Both the position numbers and the translations under genes were made by a program. A stretch of 64,000 nucleotides of DNA from Paenibacillus sp. JDR-2. Its GTDB lineage: Bacteria > Bacillota > Bacilli > Paenibacillales > Paenibacillaceae. Each line of letters opens with the position of its first letter. Within the stretch, counting starts at the first letter, position 1. The stretch is taken from contig NC_012914.1 of NCBI RefSeq assembly GCF_000023585.1, positions 6,021,501-6,085,500 on the forward strand, in the 5' to 3' direction. Below, one piece after another: positions 14,558-23,549 of the stretch. The notes below the pieces were generated by a model. The model worked only from the letters and a program-made list of their open reading frames with translations. It was not told the origin of the DNA and searched no databases.

Positions 14558-16798
14558 TTATTCCCCAACGCAACGGTCTTTCGCTGCCGATTCCCGGTAT
14601 TGGCCGGGGGATAAACCAACGGTTTTCTTGAATACCCGTATGAAAGACGTCGGGTTGGCGTAACCCATCATTTCCGAAATATGCTGCACGGTGACGTCCG
14701 ATTCGCGCAGCAGTCTTTTCGCGTGCTCAATCCGAAGTCCAATCAGAAAATCGCTGAAGTTCAGGCCAATGCTTTCCTTGAACAGCTGGCTCAAATATTT
14801 CGGACTGATCTGAAACCGGTCGCTAAGAAGCGTGAGGGATAGATTCGGATCCATGAAATGCTCGGCCACATAATCCCGAATCTCTCTCATCAGCGCATTA
14901 TGGCGCCGGCTCTGGGAGAGTTCTTCGATATACTCCGATAGCTGGACCAGCGCGGCGGCAAAATCATGCTCAAGCTGCATTAGCGTATCCGACTGTTCCG
15001 CTGCCGCCGCAAGCCGCGGCTTGCTTTCCTGCAGCCACGGCTTCTTAACCTCCGGCAATGCACCGTCGAGCTCGTATTCCAAATGGAAAATAAAATAGTG
15101 CACGAGCCGGTCCACGTCATCCTTGCGAAGATGATGGACGGTCATTTCGTTAAACCATCTCCCGAACTCTTTCCGCCATTCGGGCTCCGACATGCGGAGC
15201 TGGCGGACGACCGTCCGGATCATCTCCAGATAATCAAACCATTCGCCGCCCGGCCTGCCCTTCACTTCCACGGCGTCAATGATTTGGTTTACGCCAACCG
15301 AAACCTTGCGGCTGACCGCCGTTTCGGCATCCTCGAAGGAGCGGGCGATCGATGCCTCGTCATCAGCCGGAGTACCCATCCCGATGGTAACCGTAAAATC
15401 GAGATGGCCCTCCACCCACGCGCGGATTTGCTCCGAGAGCTGCAGCAGCTGATGCTCCAATGCTCCGCTCTCCTCCGAGATCAGAAGGATAACGAGCTGG
15501 TTTTTCGCAATCCATTCGACGACTACTTTCAGTCCGCCCTGCTCGGCCGTTTCAACCGCTACGCTGCTTACGATAAACTTGAAGAGCGACTGATCGCCGG
15601 GACTATACTTCAAGCCAAATTGCACGTATTGGTCAAGCTCCAGAACCGCGACCATGAAATGGCCGGCAGACAGCCCAAAATGCTGCCATTCCTGCTCCCA
15701 TGCGGTTTGGTCCTCCTTGTAATCCCCCTTCAGCAGCACTTGCAGAAATTGCTGCCTGCGGATAACCAAATGCTCCTGCTGCTGCTCCTGGAAGGCCATG
15801 TTGTTCGTAATAAGCCGTTCGATTGCCTGATCGATAAAGGAAAATTCATTCTCCTTCTCTTTCGGCTCAGAGGTTTTTATGATGGACGAGAATCGTTCGA
15901 TGCGGTGCAAAATGGATTCGATCGGCTTATAATTGCGCCTTGTGACATAGAACATCGAGCCGATCGCCAGTACGATTGCGCTTAATCCGAGCAAAACCCA
16001 CAACGTGCTGCCGTGGAACAGGAAATCGAGCAGCTGCCCGCCTCTGATGCTGATCCGGTACGTCCAGCCGGTATAGTCCGATACCACGTCGGCACTAAGC
16101 CTGCTTTTGGACGGCGCCGTATGTCCCGCGTTAAAGAATGAATTCCCCTTGGCATCGTACAGCTGCGCATCCGTAATCGTATGGTCAATCATCTGCCCGA
16201 TATAGCTGTTCAGCGACGCGATCTTAACGTTAACCATCAAATACCCGAGACTGCCCGAATCGCGGGGGATCTTAAAGCCCAAGGAAGTCACGCGCAATTG
16301 AGATGGCGAGCCTTGGGCAACGCTTTCCCGAATCCGCGGAGAAGACCAAACCCCCGTATAAGCCAGATCAAGCGAGCTTTGCACAAAGCCGCGGTCCGGG
16401 AATTGATCAAGCGGCCGAATCGTGCTCTGGTCGAGTACCTTGCCGTCCTTGACCCTGTACAGGTAAACGGAATCGATGAGGCCGTAACGCACCATAAGGC
16501 TGCTGAGTTCATTCGATACCTCGTAATTAAGCGCCCGGTCCGCAGGCTCCTCAAGAAACCGGTCCAGGCTTCCGCCAGTCTCAATCATTTTCTGTGCATC
16601 AATCGATATATTTTTTAGCGAGCTGTCGACCATGTTCGTAACGTATTCGGCCGTCAATTTATTCGCTTGAATGGCGTTCCTGACGTTGAACTGATTAATA
16701 ATCGAAAAGAAAATAAAGATCAGCACGCTGATCGTAATAAAAAGAATGGGAAGGTATGAAAAAAGCATCCGCATAATGTAGTTGTTGTTTATTTTCAT
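14558..16798 (-). CDS. Membrane-anchored AraC family regulator (YtdP-like)
   Basis: A 746-residue transmembrane transcription factor of the kind found next to Paenibacillus sugar importers. A first membrane helix (about 10-30) and a second (about 273-295, LWVLLGLSAIVLAIGSMFYV) bracket an extracellular sensing domain. A cytoplasmic GGDEF-like degenerate/linker region follows, and the C-terminal 100 residues hold the paired AraC helix-turn-helix (LSLTLLSDRFQISPKYLSQLFKE and ISEMMGYANPTSFIRVFKKT). It starts 18 bases after the binding-protein gene and is in the same operon. It probably senses an oligosaccharide, perhaps through the adjacent lipoprotein, and acts at the two shared promoters. Confidence 0.87.
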   Translation of the reverse strand: MKINNNYIMRMLFSYLPILFITISVLIFIFFSIINQFNVRNAIQANKLTAEYVTNMVDSSLKNISIDAQKMIETGGSLDRFLEEPADRALNYEVSNELSSLMVRYGLIDSVYLYRVKDGKVLDQSTIRPLDQFPDRGFVQSSLDLAYTGVWSSPRIRESVAQGSPSQLRVTSLGFKIPRDSGSLGYLMVNVKIASLNSYIGQMIDHTITDAQLYDAKGNSFFNAGHTAPSKSRLSADVVSDYTGWTYRISIRGGQLLDFLFHGSTLWVLLGLSAIVLAIGSMFYVTRRNYKPIESILHRIERFSSIIKTSEPKEKENEFSFIDQAIERLITNNMAFQEQQQEHLVIRRQQFLQVLLKGDYKEDQTAWEQEWQHFGLSAGHFMVAVLELDQYVQFGLKYSPGDQSLFKFIVSSVAVETAEQGGLKVVVEWIAKNQLVILLISEESGALEHQLLQLSEQIRAWVEGHLDFTVTIGMGTPADDEASIARSFEDAETAVSRKVSVGVNQIIDAVEVKGRPGGEWFDYLEMIRTVVRQLRMSEPEWRKEFGRWFNEMTVHHLRKDDVDRLVHYFIFHLEYELDGALPEVKKPWLQESKPRLAAAAEQSDTLMQLEHDFAAALVQLSEYIEELSQSRRHNALMREIRDYVAEHFMDPNLSLTLLSDRFQISPKYLSQLFKESIGLNFSDFLIGLRIEHAKRLLRESDVTVQHISEMMGYANPTSFIRVFKKTVGLSPGQYRESAAKDRCVGE

Positions 16799-16816
16799 AC
16801 CTTCGCCTTCCTTCCT

Positions 16817-18436
16817 TTACTTCTTCATTTCCCGGTAAGCCGCGCGGCGCTCGTCTTGAATCGCCTGACCGCCAAGCTTCATGTATTCGGCAACACCGTC
16901 ATCGAAGATTTTGTTGAATTGATCCGGCTTCGCCAGAATGCTTTTCACCACAATCTCATAAGCTTTCGCTTTCAGGGTTGTGCCGTATTTAATTTCGGCT
17001 TCAATCGGACGGTCGAAACGAGGCATGGTATAACCGTCTTTAAGCGCGTTTTGAATCGATTGCTTCGCGATTTCTTCATAGCCCGGGAACTGGTAGGCAG
17101 TCGCTTCGATATCCTTGTCGACGGAGCCGAAATCTTTACCGTTAGCGATAATGGCGATATCGCTGTTGTTATAGAAGGTTTTCTTCGCATCGTCTGTTGC
17201 AATGGCTTTCGGGAATCCGTTCTCCAGCGAATAGTGCTGGCCTTCGATACCGTTTTGCAGCGTGAACAAAACGTCCGACTGCGCCATCCAGTCCAAATAT
17301 TTGATCGCTTCCGCCGCATGCTTGCTCGTCTTCGGAACCATGATGTGCATGCCGATCGGATCATAGATTGATTTAGGCGTTTTGCCTTCCGCATCCGTAA
17401 ACGGATCAATCGCGATATATTCGGCGCCCGGCACGTTCTGCTTCAGCGTATCGAACACTTTGCCCGGTGCCATCAGATTCGTATGCGCAGCAAGTGCCGT
17501 AAACGCGCCAACATAACCGTTTGCTACGTCGCTCTCGAATTGCTTGCCGTCTTTATCCAGGGCGAAATCCGGATTGATGAGACCTTCCTGATAAAATTTA
17601 TTCAAATATTGCATGCCTTCCTTGTAGCCCGGCTTCGTTATTTCCGGAATGTAGCTGGATGTGGTCAGGGAATAGAATTCTTCTTCCGCCATCTTTTTCA
17701 CGAAAGAGTTAACGAGTACAAACGGCGTCGTGATCGCCGTGCTGTCGATCGCGCTGAAATCGTATGGAATGACTTTTCCGCCCGTTTGGCCTGGATCCTT
17801 CTCCTTAAACGCTTTCATCGTTTCGTAGAATTGTTCCGTTGTCGATGGAGCGGGCAGGCCTAGTTTGTCCAGCCAATCCTTGCGGATGTAAGTAGATTGG
17901 GTGAACTGCAGCGGTCTTTTTGCCGGTATCGTATATTGCTTGCCGTTAAACACCCCGTAATTCAATACATCATCGCCGAGAAACTTCTTCAGGTTTGGCG
18001 CGTTTCCGATTAGAGAGGTAAGGTCGGTCAAGCCGCCGTCCTTCACGTAATTGTAAATCGTATTCATATCGTAAGTAAACACAAGGTCCGGCGCATCGCC
18101 CGTCGCCATTAGCACGTTGAGCTTGTCGACTTCCTGGTTCCGGGGAACCGGAACAAATTCCAGCTTGATATTGTTCGGATCGCCGAAGTTCTTCTGAATC
18201 CATTGCGTCCAAAAGTTATCCGTAACGGGGCCGGCGCCAGCCGGCGCATTGCCGCGGTCGAACACTTCAATCTTCAGCGTCACTTTATCTTTCTTTGTGT
18301 TCGCTGTGCTCTCCGGCGACGTTGATCCCGAAGAATTGGATGAATTGTCATTCGAATTTCCGCATGCCGACAGTGCGCTTGCCAGCAGCACAACCGCTGC
18401 CGATGTTACAAACCATTTTTTTTGTTTTGCTTGCAT
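16817..18436 (-). CDS. ABC sugar-binding lipoprotein (LplA/YtcQ-like)
   Basis: A 539-residue extracellular solute-binding protein. The signal peptide ends in the lipobox LSAC (about residue 22-25), followed by a Ser/Asn-rich tether. The mature part shows cluster D-type features (FDRGNAPAGAGPVTDNFWTQWI, VLMATGDAPDLVFTYD, GFPKAIATDDAKKTFYN). It belongs with the two upstream permeases and the downstream AraC regulator. AAGGGG lies 8 bases before the ATG. It likely binds an oligosaccharide containing rhamnose, judged only from the GH78 neighbour. No ATPase gene is nearby; such importers commonly share an MsmX-type ATPase coded elsewhere. Confidence 0.9.
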   Translation of the reverse strand: MQAKQKKWFVTSAAVVLLASALSACGNSNDNSSNSSGSTSPESTANTKKDKVTLKIEVFDRGNAPAGAGPVTDNFWTQWIQKNFGDPNNIKLEFVPVPRNQEVDKLNVLMATGDAPDLVFTYDMNTIYNYVKDGGLTDLTSLIGNAPNLKKFLGDDVLNYGVFNGKQYTIPAKRPLQFTQSTYIRKDWLDKLGLPAPSTTEQFYETMKAFKEKDPGQTGGKVIPYDFSAIDSTAITTPFVLVNSFVKKMAEEEFYSLTTSSYIPEITKPGYKEGMQYLNKFYQEGLINPDFALDKDGKQFESDVANGYVGAFTALAAHTNLMAPGKVFDTLKQNVPGAEYIAIDPFTDAEGKTPKSIYDPIGMHIMVPKTSKHAAEAIKYLDWMAQSDVLFTLQNGIEGQHYSLENGFPKAIATDDAKKTFYNNSDIAIIANGKDFGSVDKDIEATAYQFPGYEEIAKQSIQNALKDGYTMPRFDRPIEAEIKYGTTLKAKAYEIVVKSILAKPDQFNKIFDDGVAEYMKLGGQAIQDERRAAYREMKK

Positions 18437-18511
18437 GTACGAATCCCCTTTTCGAATAAGGTGCCTTGCTCTATGTTATCACCTCTGCCTGGCAGAGAGA
18501 TTAACCAAAAA

Positions 18512-19393
18512 TTATCCTTTTACAGCCCCGATCATAACGCCGGATACGAAGTACCGCTGCAGCCAAGGATAGACCACAAGAATAGGAAGCGTCGCGAACA
18601 TAATGCTTGCCGCTTTAAGCCCTTCCGGTACAACCTCGGATGCAGCTGCGCCCTCCTGTGCGGTAAGGTCCGTGACCATACTGTTCATGACGACTTGATA
18701 CAGCTTCAGCTGGATTGGGTACATCTCGGAGTTGCTGATATAAAAAAGAGCATCCATAAAGCCGTTCCAGCGGGATACGGCATAAAACAAGCTAAGCGTG
18801 GCTAGCACCGGAAGCGACAGCGGAAGCACAATCCGGAGCAAGGTGCCAATATGCGAGCTGCCGTCCAAATAAGCCGATTCTTCCAGGCTTGCAGGGATGC
18901 TGGTGAAGAAAGATCGTAGAATAATCAGGTTAAACGCGCTGATCATACCCGGCAGGATAAGCGAAAACATATTGTCCAATAGGCCAAGCTGCTTAACAAG
19001 CAGGTATTCCGGAATCAAGCCCCCGCTGAAAAACATCGTAAAGACGATGATCATCATAAAGACGGATCGCCCTTTTAATTGCGTCTTGGTGAGAGGGTAT
19101 GCCGCGCATATACTCATGATCATGCTGACGGCCGTAAAAACCGTGGTCAAAATAATCGTTAATCCCATGGATTTTAGCATTCGGGCATCCTGGAACACGA
19201 TCCGGTAAGACTCCCAATCCCATCCCCTCGGAAAGATCGTTACCCGGTCGGAGATAATCTCCTGCTTTGCGCTAAGCGATACCGCGATAATATGAAGGAA
19301 CGGTATGAGACAAATAAGCATTGCCGCTCCAACGATGATCATAATGACGATATCCGATACTCGGATTCTTTTTAACTTCGCTTCGTTTATCAT
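18512..19393 (-). CDS. Carbohydrate ABC permease (LplC/YtcP-like)
   Basis: A 293-residue inner-membrane subunit with six predicted helices. The EAA loop that contacts the ATPase reads EESAYLDGSSHIGTLLRIVLP (split here as EESAYLDGSS and LRIVLP), and the C-terminal LQRYFVSGVMIGAVKG is typical of the LplC type. The start at 19393 has TAGGAGG 7 bases upstream and overlaps nothing; the ATG at 19411 lies inside the preceding gene. It pairs with the LplB-type permease whose stop is 12 bases upstream. Confidence 0.92.
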   Translation of the reverse strand: MINEAKLKRIRVSDIVIMIIVGAAMLICLIPFLHIIAVSLSAKQEIISDRVTIFPRGWDWESYRIVFQDARMLKSMGLTIILTTVFTAVSMIMSICAAYPLTKTQLKGRSVFMMIIVFTMFFSGGLIPEYLLVKQLGLLDNMFSLILPGMISAFNLIILRSFFTSIPASLEESAYLDGSSHIGTLLRIVLPLSLPVLATLSLFYAVSRWNGFMDALFYISNSEMYPIQLKLYQVVMNSMVTDLTAQEGAAASEVVPEGLKAASIMFATLPILVVYPWLQRYFVSGVMIGAVKG

Positions 19394-19404
19394 GCTGGTG
19401 CCTC

Positions 19405-20364
19405 CTACCATATTCCTTGCTCTCCGAATTTCTTGGCGATTGTATTCGATACGATAACGAAGATAAGCCCAACTAGCGCCTGGAATAAGCCCATTGCGGT
19501 CGCAAGCGAGAATTGCGCGGACTGCAGACCCGCTTTGTACACGAACGTACTGATGACCTCTGCATAATCCATAACAAGTGTGTTACCCATGACGAACGGA
19601 CGTTCAAAACCAATCGTCATGATATGGCCAAGCTGCATGATCAGCATAACGACAATCGTAGGACGGATGCCCGGCAGCGTAATATGCCACATTTTTTTGA
19701 GCCGACCCGCGCCGTCAACGTCTGCTGCTTCATACAAATCCCGGTTAATGCCCGTCAGAGCCGCCAAATAAATGATCGTTCCCCAGCCAGCGCTTTGCCA
19801 GATGCCGGTACCGAGGTACACCATCAGCCAGTGGTTTTTCTCCGTCAGGAACGGAATCGCGTCAAAACCAAGCGAAGTGACTACGTTGTTAACTAGGCCG
19901 CCTTTGTTGGAGAACATTTGATACACCAGACCGCCTATAATAATCCAAGAAATAAAATGAGGAAGATACAGAAGCGTTTGCGCAGTCTTCTTAAACCAGA
20001 CTGCCCGCAGCTCGTTAAGGAGAAGGGCGAGCAGGATCGGTGCCGGAAACGAGAATACGAGATCCAGAAAGTTCAGCAGCAGCGTATTGCGAACGACATC
20101 GTAGAACTGGCTCATCTTGAACAGCTCCTGGAAGTTTTCGAAGCCAATCCAAGGGCTGCCCGTCACGCCTTTAAAAATGCTGTAGTCCTGAAACGCGATC
20201 GCGGCGCCGTACATCGGGACATACTTGAAAAGAATGAAATAAGCGATTGGAAGTATAAGCAGCAGATACAGCTGGTAGTCCTTCCATACTCCTGTTGCCT
20301 GCCGGCGTTTGATCGCTGGCTTTGGCGTGCCGGGCGATTGCGTTGGTGCCAAGCTCCGATCCAT
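19405..20364 (-). CDS. Carbohydrate ABC permease (LplB/YteP-like)
   Basis: A 319-residue membrane subunit, first gene of the importer operon. After a Pro-rich cytoplasmic N-terminus there are six helices starting at LYLLLILPIAYFILF. PMYGAAIAFQDYSIFKG is typical of LplB proteins, and the EAA motif is in YEAADVDGAGRLKKMWHITLP. The ATG at 20364 is preferred because AAGGG sits 6 bases upstream, while it touches the ATG at 20370. The promoter with the shared AraC-type element lies 100 bases upstream. Confidence 0.92.
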   Translation of the reverse strand: MDRSLAPTQSPGTPKPAIKRRQATGVWKDYQLYLLLILPIAYFILFKYVPMYGAAIAFQDYSIFKGVTGSPWIGFENFQELFKMSQFYDVVRNTLLLNFLDLVFSFPAPILLALLLNELRAVWFKKTAQTLLYLPHFISWIIIGGLVYQMFSNKGGLVNNVVTSLGFDAIPFLTEKNHWLMVYLGTGIWQSAGWGTIIYLAALTGINRDLYEAADVDGAGRLKKMWHITLPGIRPTIVVMLIMQLGHIMTIGFERPFVMGNTLVMDYAEVISTFVYKAGLQSAQFSLATAMGLFQALVGLIFVIVSNTIAKKFGEQGIW

Positions 20365-20463
20365 GTGCATCCCTTCTCTCTATGTTGTGTTGTAATGTTG
20401 TGCCGAGTGTTGAGTGGCCTGTTACCTGATTAGCTAGCGTTACGGTCCAGGCCGGCTAACCAC

Positions 20464-20519
20464 ACTATACGAGGACGGTGAGTTAAGGCACAATAGACTC
20501 TTTTCCGGCTATTATCCGA
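20464..20519 (-). promoter_or_regulatory. Promoter/operator of the importer operon, copy A of a shared element
   Basis: Minus strand: TCGGATAA, CCGGAAAA, AGTCTATTGT, 20 bases, TATAGT (20464-20469). TTGTGC serves as -35 with an 18-base spacer. The match to 14412-14468 covers about 30 bases upstream of -35, the expected place for an AraC-type activator. The rest of the 20371-20736 gap shows no other clear signal. Confidence 0.65.
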
Positions 20520-20736
20520 ATTCCGAATCCCTTGCCGGGACTGGGTTTGCGGCATCTTGGAGTGAAGAGCTCGGAAACCGGTTCATAGACGGAAAACAGC
20601 TCATTCCCCGCAGGACAAAATCTGCGCAGCTCTACCAAACAACACAAAATCGAGCGAGAAGCCCGGCTGATTTTACGCTAAACTTGGGAAGAGTTGTTAT
20701 CGATTCAAGATCCGTTCGAGGAGGACAGAATGAGCT

Positions 20737-21540
20737 ATGAAGCTGGAGACGATTAAACTTGAGATCAGCAGCAGGGCAACATTGACGCTATATCTGCACG
20801 ACATTGTGGAACTGAGAGAAAAGGCACGGCCTATTGTTCTGGTCACGCCCGGAGGAGCGTACCGGTTCTGCTCCGAACGGGAGGCCGAGCCGGTAGCGAT
20901 TGCCTTCTACAACGCCGGCTACCATGCGGCGGTATTGCGCTACTCCTGCATGGAGGATGCGCGTAATATGCAGCCAATGGCGGAAGCTTTGGAGTCGATT
21001 CGGATTCTAAGAGAGCATGCGGATAAATGGCATATTGCCGAGGATAAAATCGCGGTCTGCGGCTTCTCGGCAGGCGGACATCTGGCGGCTTCCACCGGTA
21101 CGATGTGGAATGAGTCTGCGCTTATGGATCGCTTGAACTACGCGGGAGATATTCTGAAACCTAATGCGCTGATTCTGGGCTACCCGGTTATTACGTCCGG
21201 TGAATTCGCGCATCGCGAATCATTCTATAACATCAGCGGCTCTCGGGAAGACGACGAGATCTCGGGCTTCTACTCGCTGGAGAAACGCGTAACGAGCGAG
21301 ACTCCCCCAACCTTCCTCTGGCATACGGAGGATGATCCGGCGGTAACCGTAGAGAATGCGCTGCTCTTTATAAGCGCTTTGCGCAAGCATCAGGTACCGT
21401 TCGAGTTGCATATCTTCAATAAAGGTGAGCACGGCCTGTCCCTGTGCAACGAAGAAGTAAATACGCCGAATCCGCATTGCGCCCACTGGTTCGGCTTATG
21501 TATCGAATGGCTGGACTCGATCGGGCTTGGTTTGGAGTAA
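20737..21540 (+). CDS. Alpha/beta hydrolase, acetyl- or feruloyl-esterase type
   Basis: A 267-residue serine esterase of the BD-FAE/acetylxylan esterase-like group. The oxyanion loop is VTPGGAYRF, the nucleophile elbow is CGFSAGGHLA, the acid is in WHTEDDPAVTV and the histidine is in NKGEHGLSL. No signal peptide is present, so it likely deacylates imported oligosaccharides. It is divergent from the importer operon. GGAGG is 13 bases before the ATG at 20737; a closer ATG at 20730 opens an 8-codon frame that ends inside the gene. A strong terminator follows. Confidence 0.85.
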   Translation: MKLETIKLEISSRATLTLYLHDIVELREKARPIVLVTPGGAYRFCSEREAEPVAIAFYNAGYHAAVLRYSCMEDARNMQPMAEALESIRILREHADKWHIAEDKIAVCGFSAGGHLAASTGTMWNESALMDRLNYAGDILKPNALILGYPVITSGEFAHRESFYNISGSREDDEISGFYSLEKRVTSETPPTFLWHTEDDPAVTVENALLFISALRKHQVPFELHIFNKGEHGLSLCNEEVNTPNPHCAHWFGLCIEWLDSIGLGLE

Positions 21541-21551
21541 CATCGATTTGA

Positions 21552-21590
21552 AAAGAACGGCCAGGGAATTCCCAGGTCGTTCTTTTTCTT
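21552..21590 (+). terminator. Terminator of the esterase gene
   Basis: AAGAACGGCC pairs with GGTCGTTCTT (one G-T pair) around an inner GGGAATTCCC palindrome, followed by TTTTTCTTT. Confidence 0.85.
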
Positions 21591-21616
21591 TCAATACAGG
21601 AACAGAGCTGGAATAA

Positions 21617-22566
21617 GAGGAAATTTTCGCGCTACAGCTCAAGTTGGTAGGCACGCTCGCTGGTGGATGACCAATTAAGAGGAAATTTCCGTGTTACAGC
21701 CCATGTTGGTAGGCACGCTTGCTGGTGGATGACTAATTAAGAGGAAATTTCCGTGTTACAGCCCATGTTGGTAGGCACGCTTGCTGGTGGATGACCAATT
21801 AAGAGGAAATTTCCGCGCTACAGCTCAAGTTGGTAGGTACGCTTGCTGGTGGATGACCAATTAAGAGGAAATTTCCGTGTTACAGCCCATGTTGGTAGGC
21901 ACGCTTGCTGGTGGATGACTAATTAAGAGGAAATTTCCGTGTTACAGCCCATGTTAGTAGGCACGCTTGCTGGTGGATGACCAATTAAGAGGAAATTTTC
22001 GCACTACAGCTCAAGTTGGTAGGTACGCTTGCTGGTGGATGACCAATTAAGAGGAAATTTCCGTGTTACAGCTCAAGTTGGTAGGTACGCTTGCTGGTGG
22101 ATGACTAATTAAGAGGAAATTTCCGCGCTACAGCTCAAGTTGGTAGGTACGCTTGCTGGTGGATGACCAATTAAGAGGAAATTTCCGTGTTACAGCCCAT
22201 GTTAGTAGGCACGCTTGCTGGTGGATGACTAATTAAGATGAAATTTCCGCGCTACAGCTCAAGTTGGTAGGCACGCTCGCTGGTGGGTGACCAATTAAGA
22301 GGAAATTTCCGCGCTACAGCTCAAGTTGGTAGGTACGCTTGCTGGTGGATGACCAATTAAGAGGAAATTTCCGCGCTACAGCTCAAGTTGGTAGGCACGC
22401 TCTTTGGTGGATGACCAATTAAGAGGAAATTTCCGTGTTACAGCTCATGTTGGTAGGCACGCTCGCTGGTGGATGACCAATTAAGAGGAAATTTCCGTGT
22501 TACAGCCCATGTTGGTAGGCACGCTTGCTGGTGGATGACCAATTAAGAGGAAATTTCCGTATTACT
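21617..22566. repeat. 62-bp tandem repeat array, 16 copies, exact period
   Basis: GAGGAAAT recurs at 21617 and every 62 bases to 22547 with no insertion or deletion (copy 16 is partial, about 20 bases). Each unit holds the palindrome GGAAATTTCC (intact in 13 of 16; altered in copies 1, 7 and 11), then TACAGCYCAWGTT, GGTAGGYACGC and GGTGGATGACYAATTAA. Two linked variants alternate: CGCGCTACAGCTCAAG and CGTGTTACAGCCCATG, with copies 8 and 14 mixed. The period is not a multiple of three, and no gene, Shine-Dalgarno or promoter was found. It fills the gap between the esterase terminator and the TetR gene. Confidence 0.95.
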
Positions 22567-22606
22567 GCTAAATTCTTCAGATGCGTGGAGTGGCTGGCGG
22601 CGCTGC

Positions 22607-22755
22607 AGCAGACTTTTTGCCTGCTACAGCTCATGTCCGCGGATGAGCGGGGCAACAGATTGCTCAATAGCAGGCTTTTTGCCTGCTGTAGCTCATACCC
22701 GCGGATGTGCGGGGCACCGAGCAGCAAATTAGCAGGCTTTTCATTAGCAAGCCTT
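22607..22755. repeat. Divergent continuation of the 62-bp repeat with hairpins
   Basis: AGCAG(A/G)CTTTT begins at 22607, 22669 and 22731, again 62 bases apart. The first copy keeps TACAGCTCATGT at the same offset as the main array, so it is the same family in register. Here the palindrome is replaced by a hairpin, AGCAGGCTTTTTGCCTGCT (exact in the second copy), followed by CCGCGGATG-GCGGGGCA. The third copy is truncated. Confidence 0.8.
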
Positions 22756-22808
22756 TTGCCTCTTGCAGCAGCTTCTGCCACAAAAACGTCAAACTCTGCC
22801 CGTTGTGC

Positions 22809-22862
22809 ATTATTGCCCATTGGGCAATAATATAGTTATACAATTGTTGCTCATTGGGCAAC
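22809..22862. promoter_or_regulatory. Promoter and two TetR operators
   Basis: TTGCCCATTGGGCAA is the core of a 23-bp palindrome at 22809-22831, with 11-base perfect arms. TTGCTCATTGGGCAA repeats it at 22846-22862, 34 bases away centre to centre. TTGCCC (22813-22818), a 17-base spacer and TTATAC (22836-22841) form a promoter that overlaps the first operator, so the regulator should repress its own operon. Confidence 0.75.
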
Positions 22863-22898
22863 GAACGAGGAGAGGTGAAGGCACGCGGCCGATCTACG

Positions 22899-23513
22899 AT
22901 GAACAAGCAAAGCTTGCGTGATGTCAAAAGAGAAGCAACGGCTAATGCGCTTGCGGAGGCGGCATTTGATCTCGCGATGGAACGCGGGATGGACAGTTTT
23001 GTAGTGGAAGATGTTGTGCAGCGCGCGGGGTATTCGAGAAGAACGTTTGCGAATCATTTTTCCTGCAAGGAAGAAGCGGTTGTTATGGGGGCTTCCGCCT
23101 TCAACAACGTGGATGAGGTTCAACAGCTCATTGAGAACTTGACGGAGAACTCCACTCCGCTTGAGGTTATGGAGCATTTGGTCCGGATGGAGCTTACCGC
23201 AGGCCTGTTCAAAAAAACGCGCGAGCTCGTGAAGCTGTCCAAACAGCACCCTACCCTGGAGCCTTACATTCTCAGCGCTCTTCATAGCCATCAAGGTCTT
23301 GCCGAGCAATTGCTGCTTGATCTGTTCGAAGACAACTATGCAAAGGGCTATATACAGCTGCTCGTTGGCGCTTCTTACGGCGCCGCGCTTCCGATGCTAT
23401 ATGGCAACAGCAACATCCGGTTCCCCGGTCAATCAAGCGAAGAGTCGCCGGACTCTATCCCGCTCGATCAATATTTAGACAACATGTTTGGTTATTTGAA
23501 AAACGGTTTTTAG
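22899..23513 (+). CDS. TetR/AcrR family repressor
   Basis: A 204-residue regulator. The N-terminal helix-turn-helix is clear: ATANALAEAAFDLAMERG, FVVEDVVQRAGYSRRTFANHF. The C-terminal ligand domain resembles MftR-like or AcrR C-terminal helices (LVRMELTAGLFKKTRELVKLSKQHP). It sits 36 bases upstream of an MMPL exporter in the same operon, behind two matching palindromes. The ATG at 22899 begins just before the usual TetR N-terminus, but AGGTGAAGG is 17 bases away; an in-frame GTG at 22875 is the alternative. The ligand is unknown. Confidence 0.87.
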   Translation: MNKQSLRDVKREATANALAEAAFDLAMERGMDSFVVEDVVQRAGYSRRTFANHFSCKEEAVVMGASAFNNVDEVQQLIENLTENSTPLEVMEHLVRMELTAGLFKKTRELVKLSKQHPTLEPYILSALHSHQGLAEQLLLDLFEDNYAKGYIQLLVGASYGAALPMLYGNSNIRFPGQSSEESPDSIPLDQYLDNMFGYLKNGF

Positions 23514-23549
23514 ATCATATTCCCTATATAAAAGGAGAACCACACTGTT

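Noticed and set aside
18484..18498. CTCTGCC-T-GGCAGAG between permease and binding protein as an attenuator
   Set aside because: A one-base loop cannot form a stable RNA hairpin and there is no T-run.
21617..22566. CRISPR array
   Set aside because: The whole 62-bp unit is conserved; there are no unique spacers and no cas genes.
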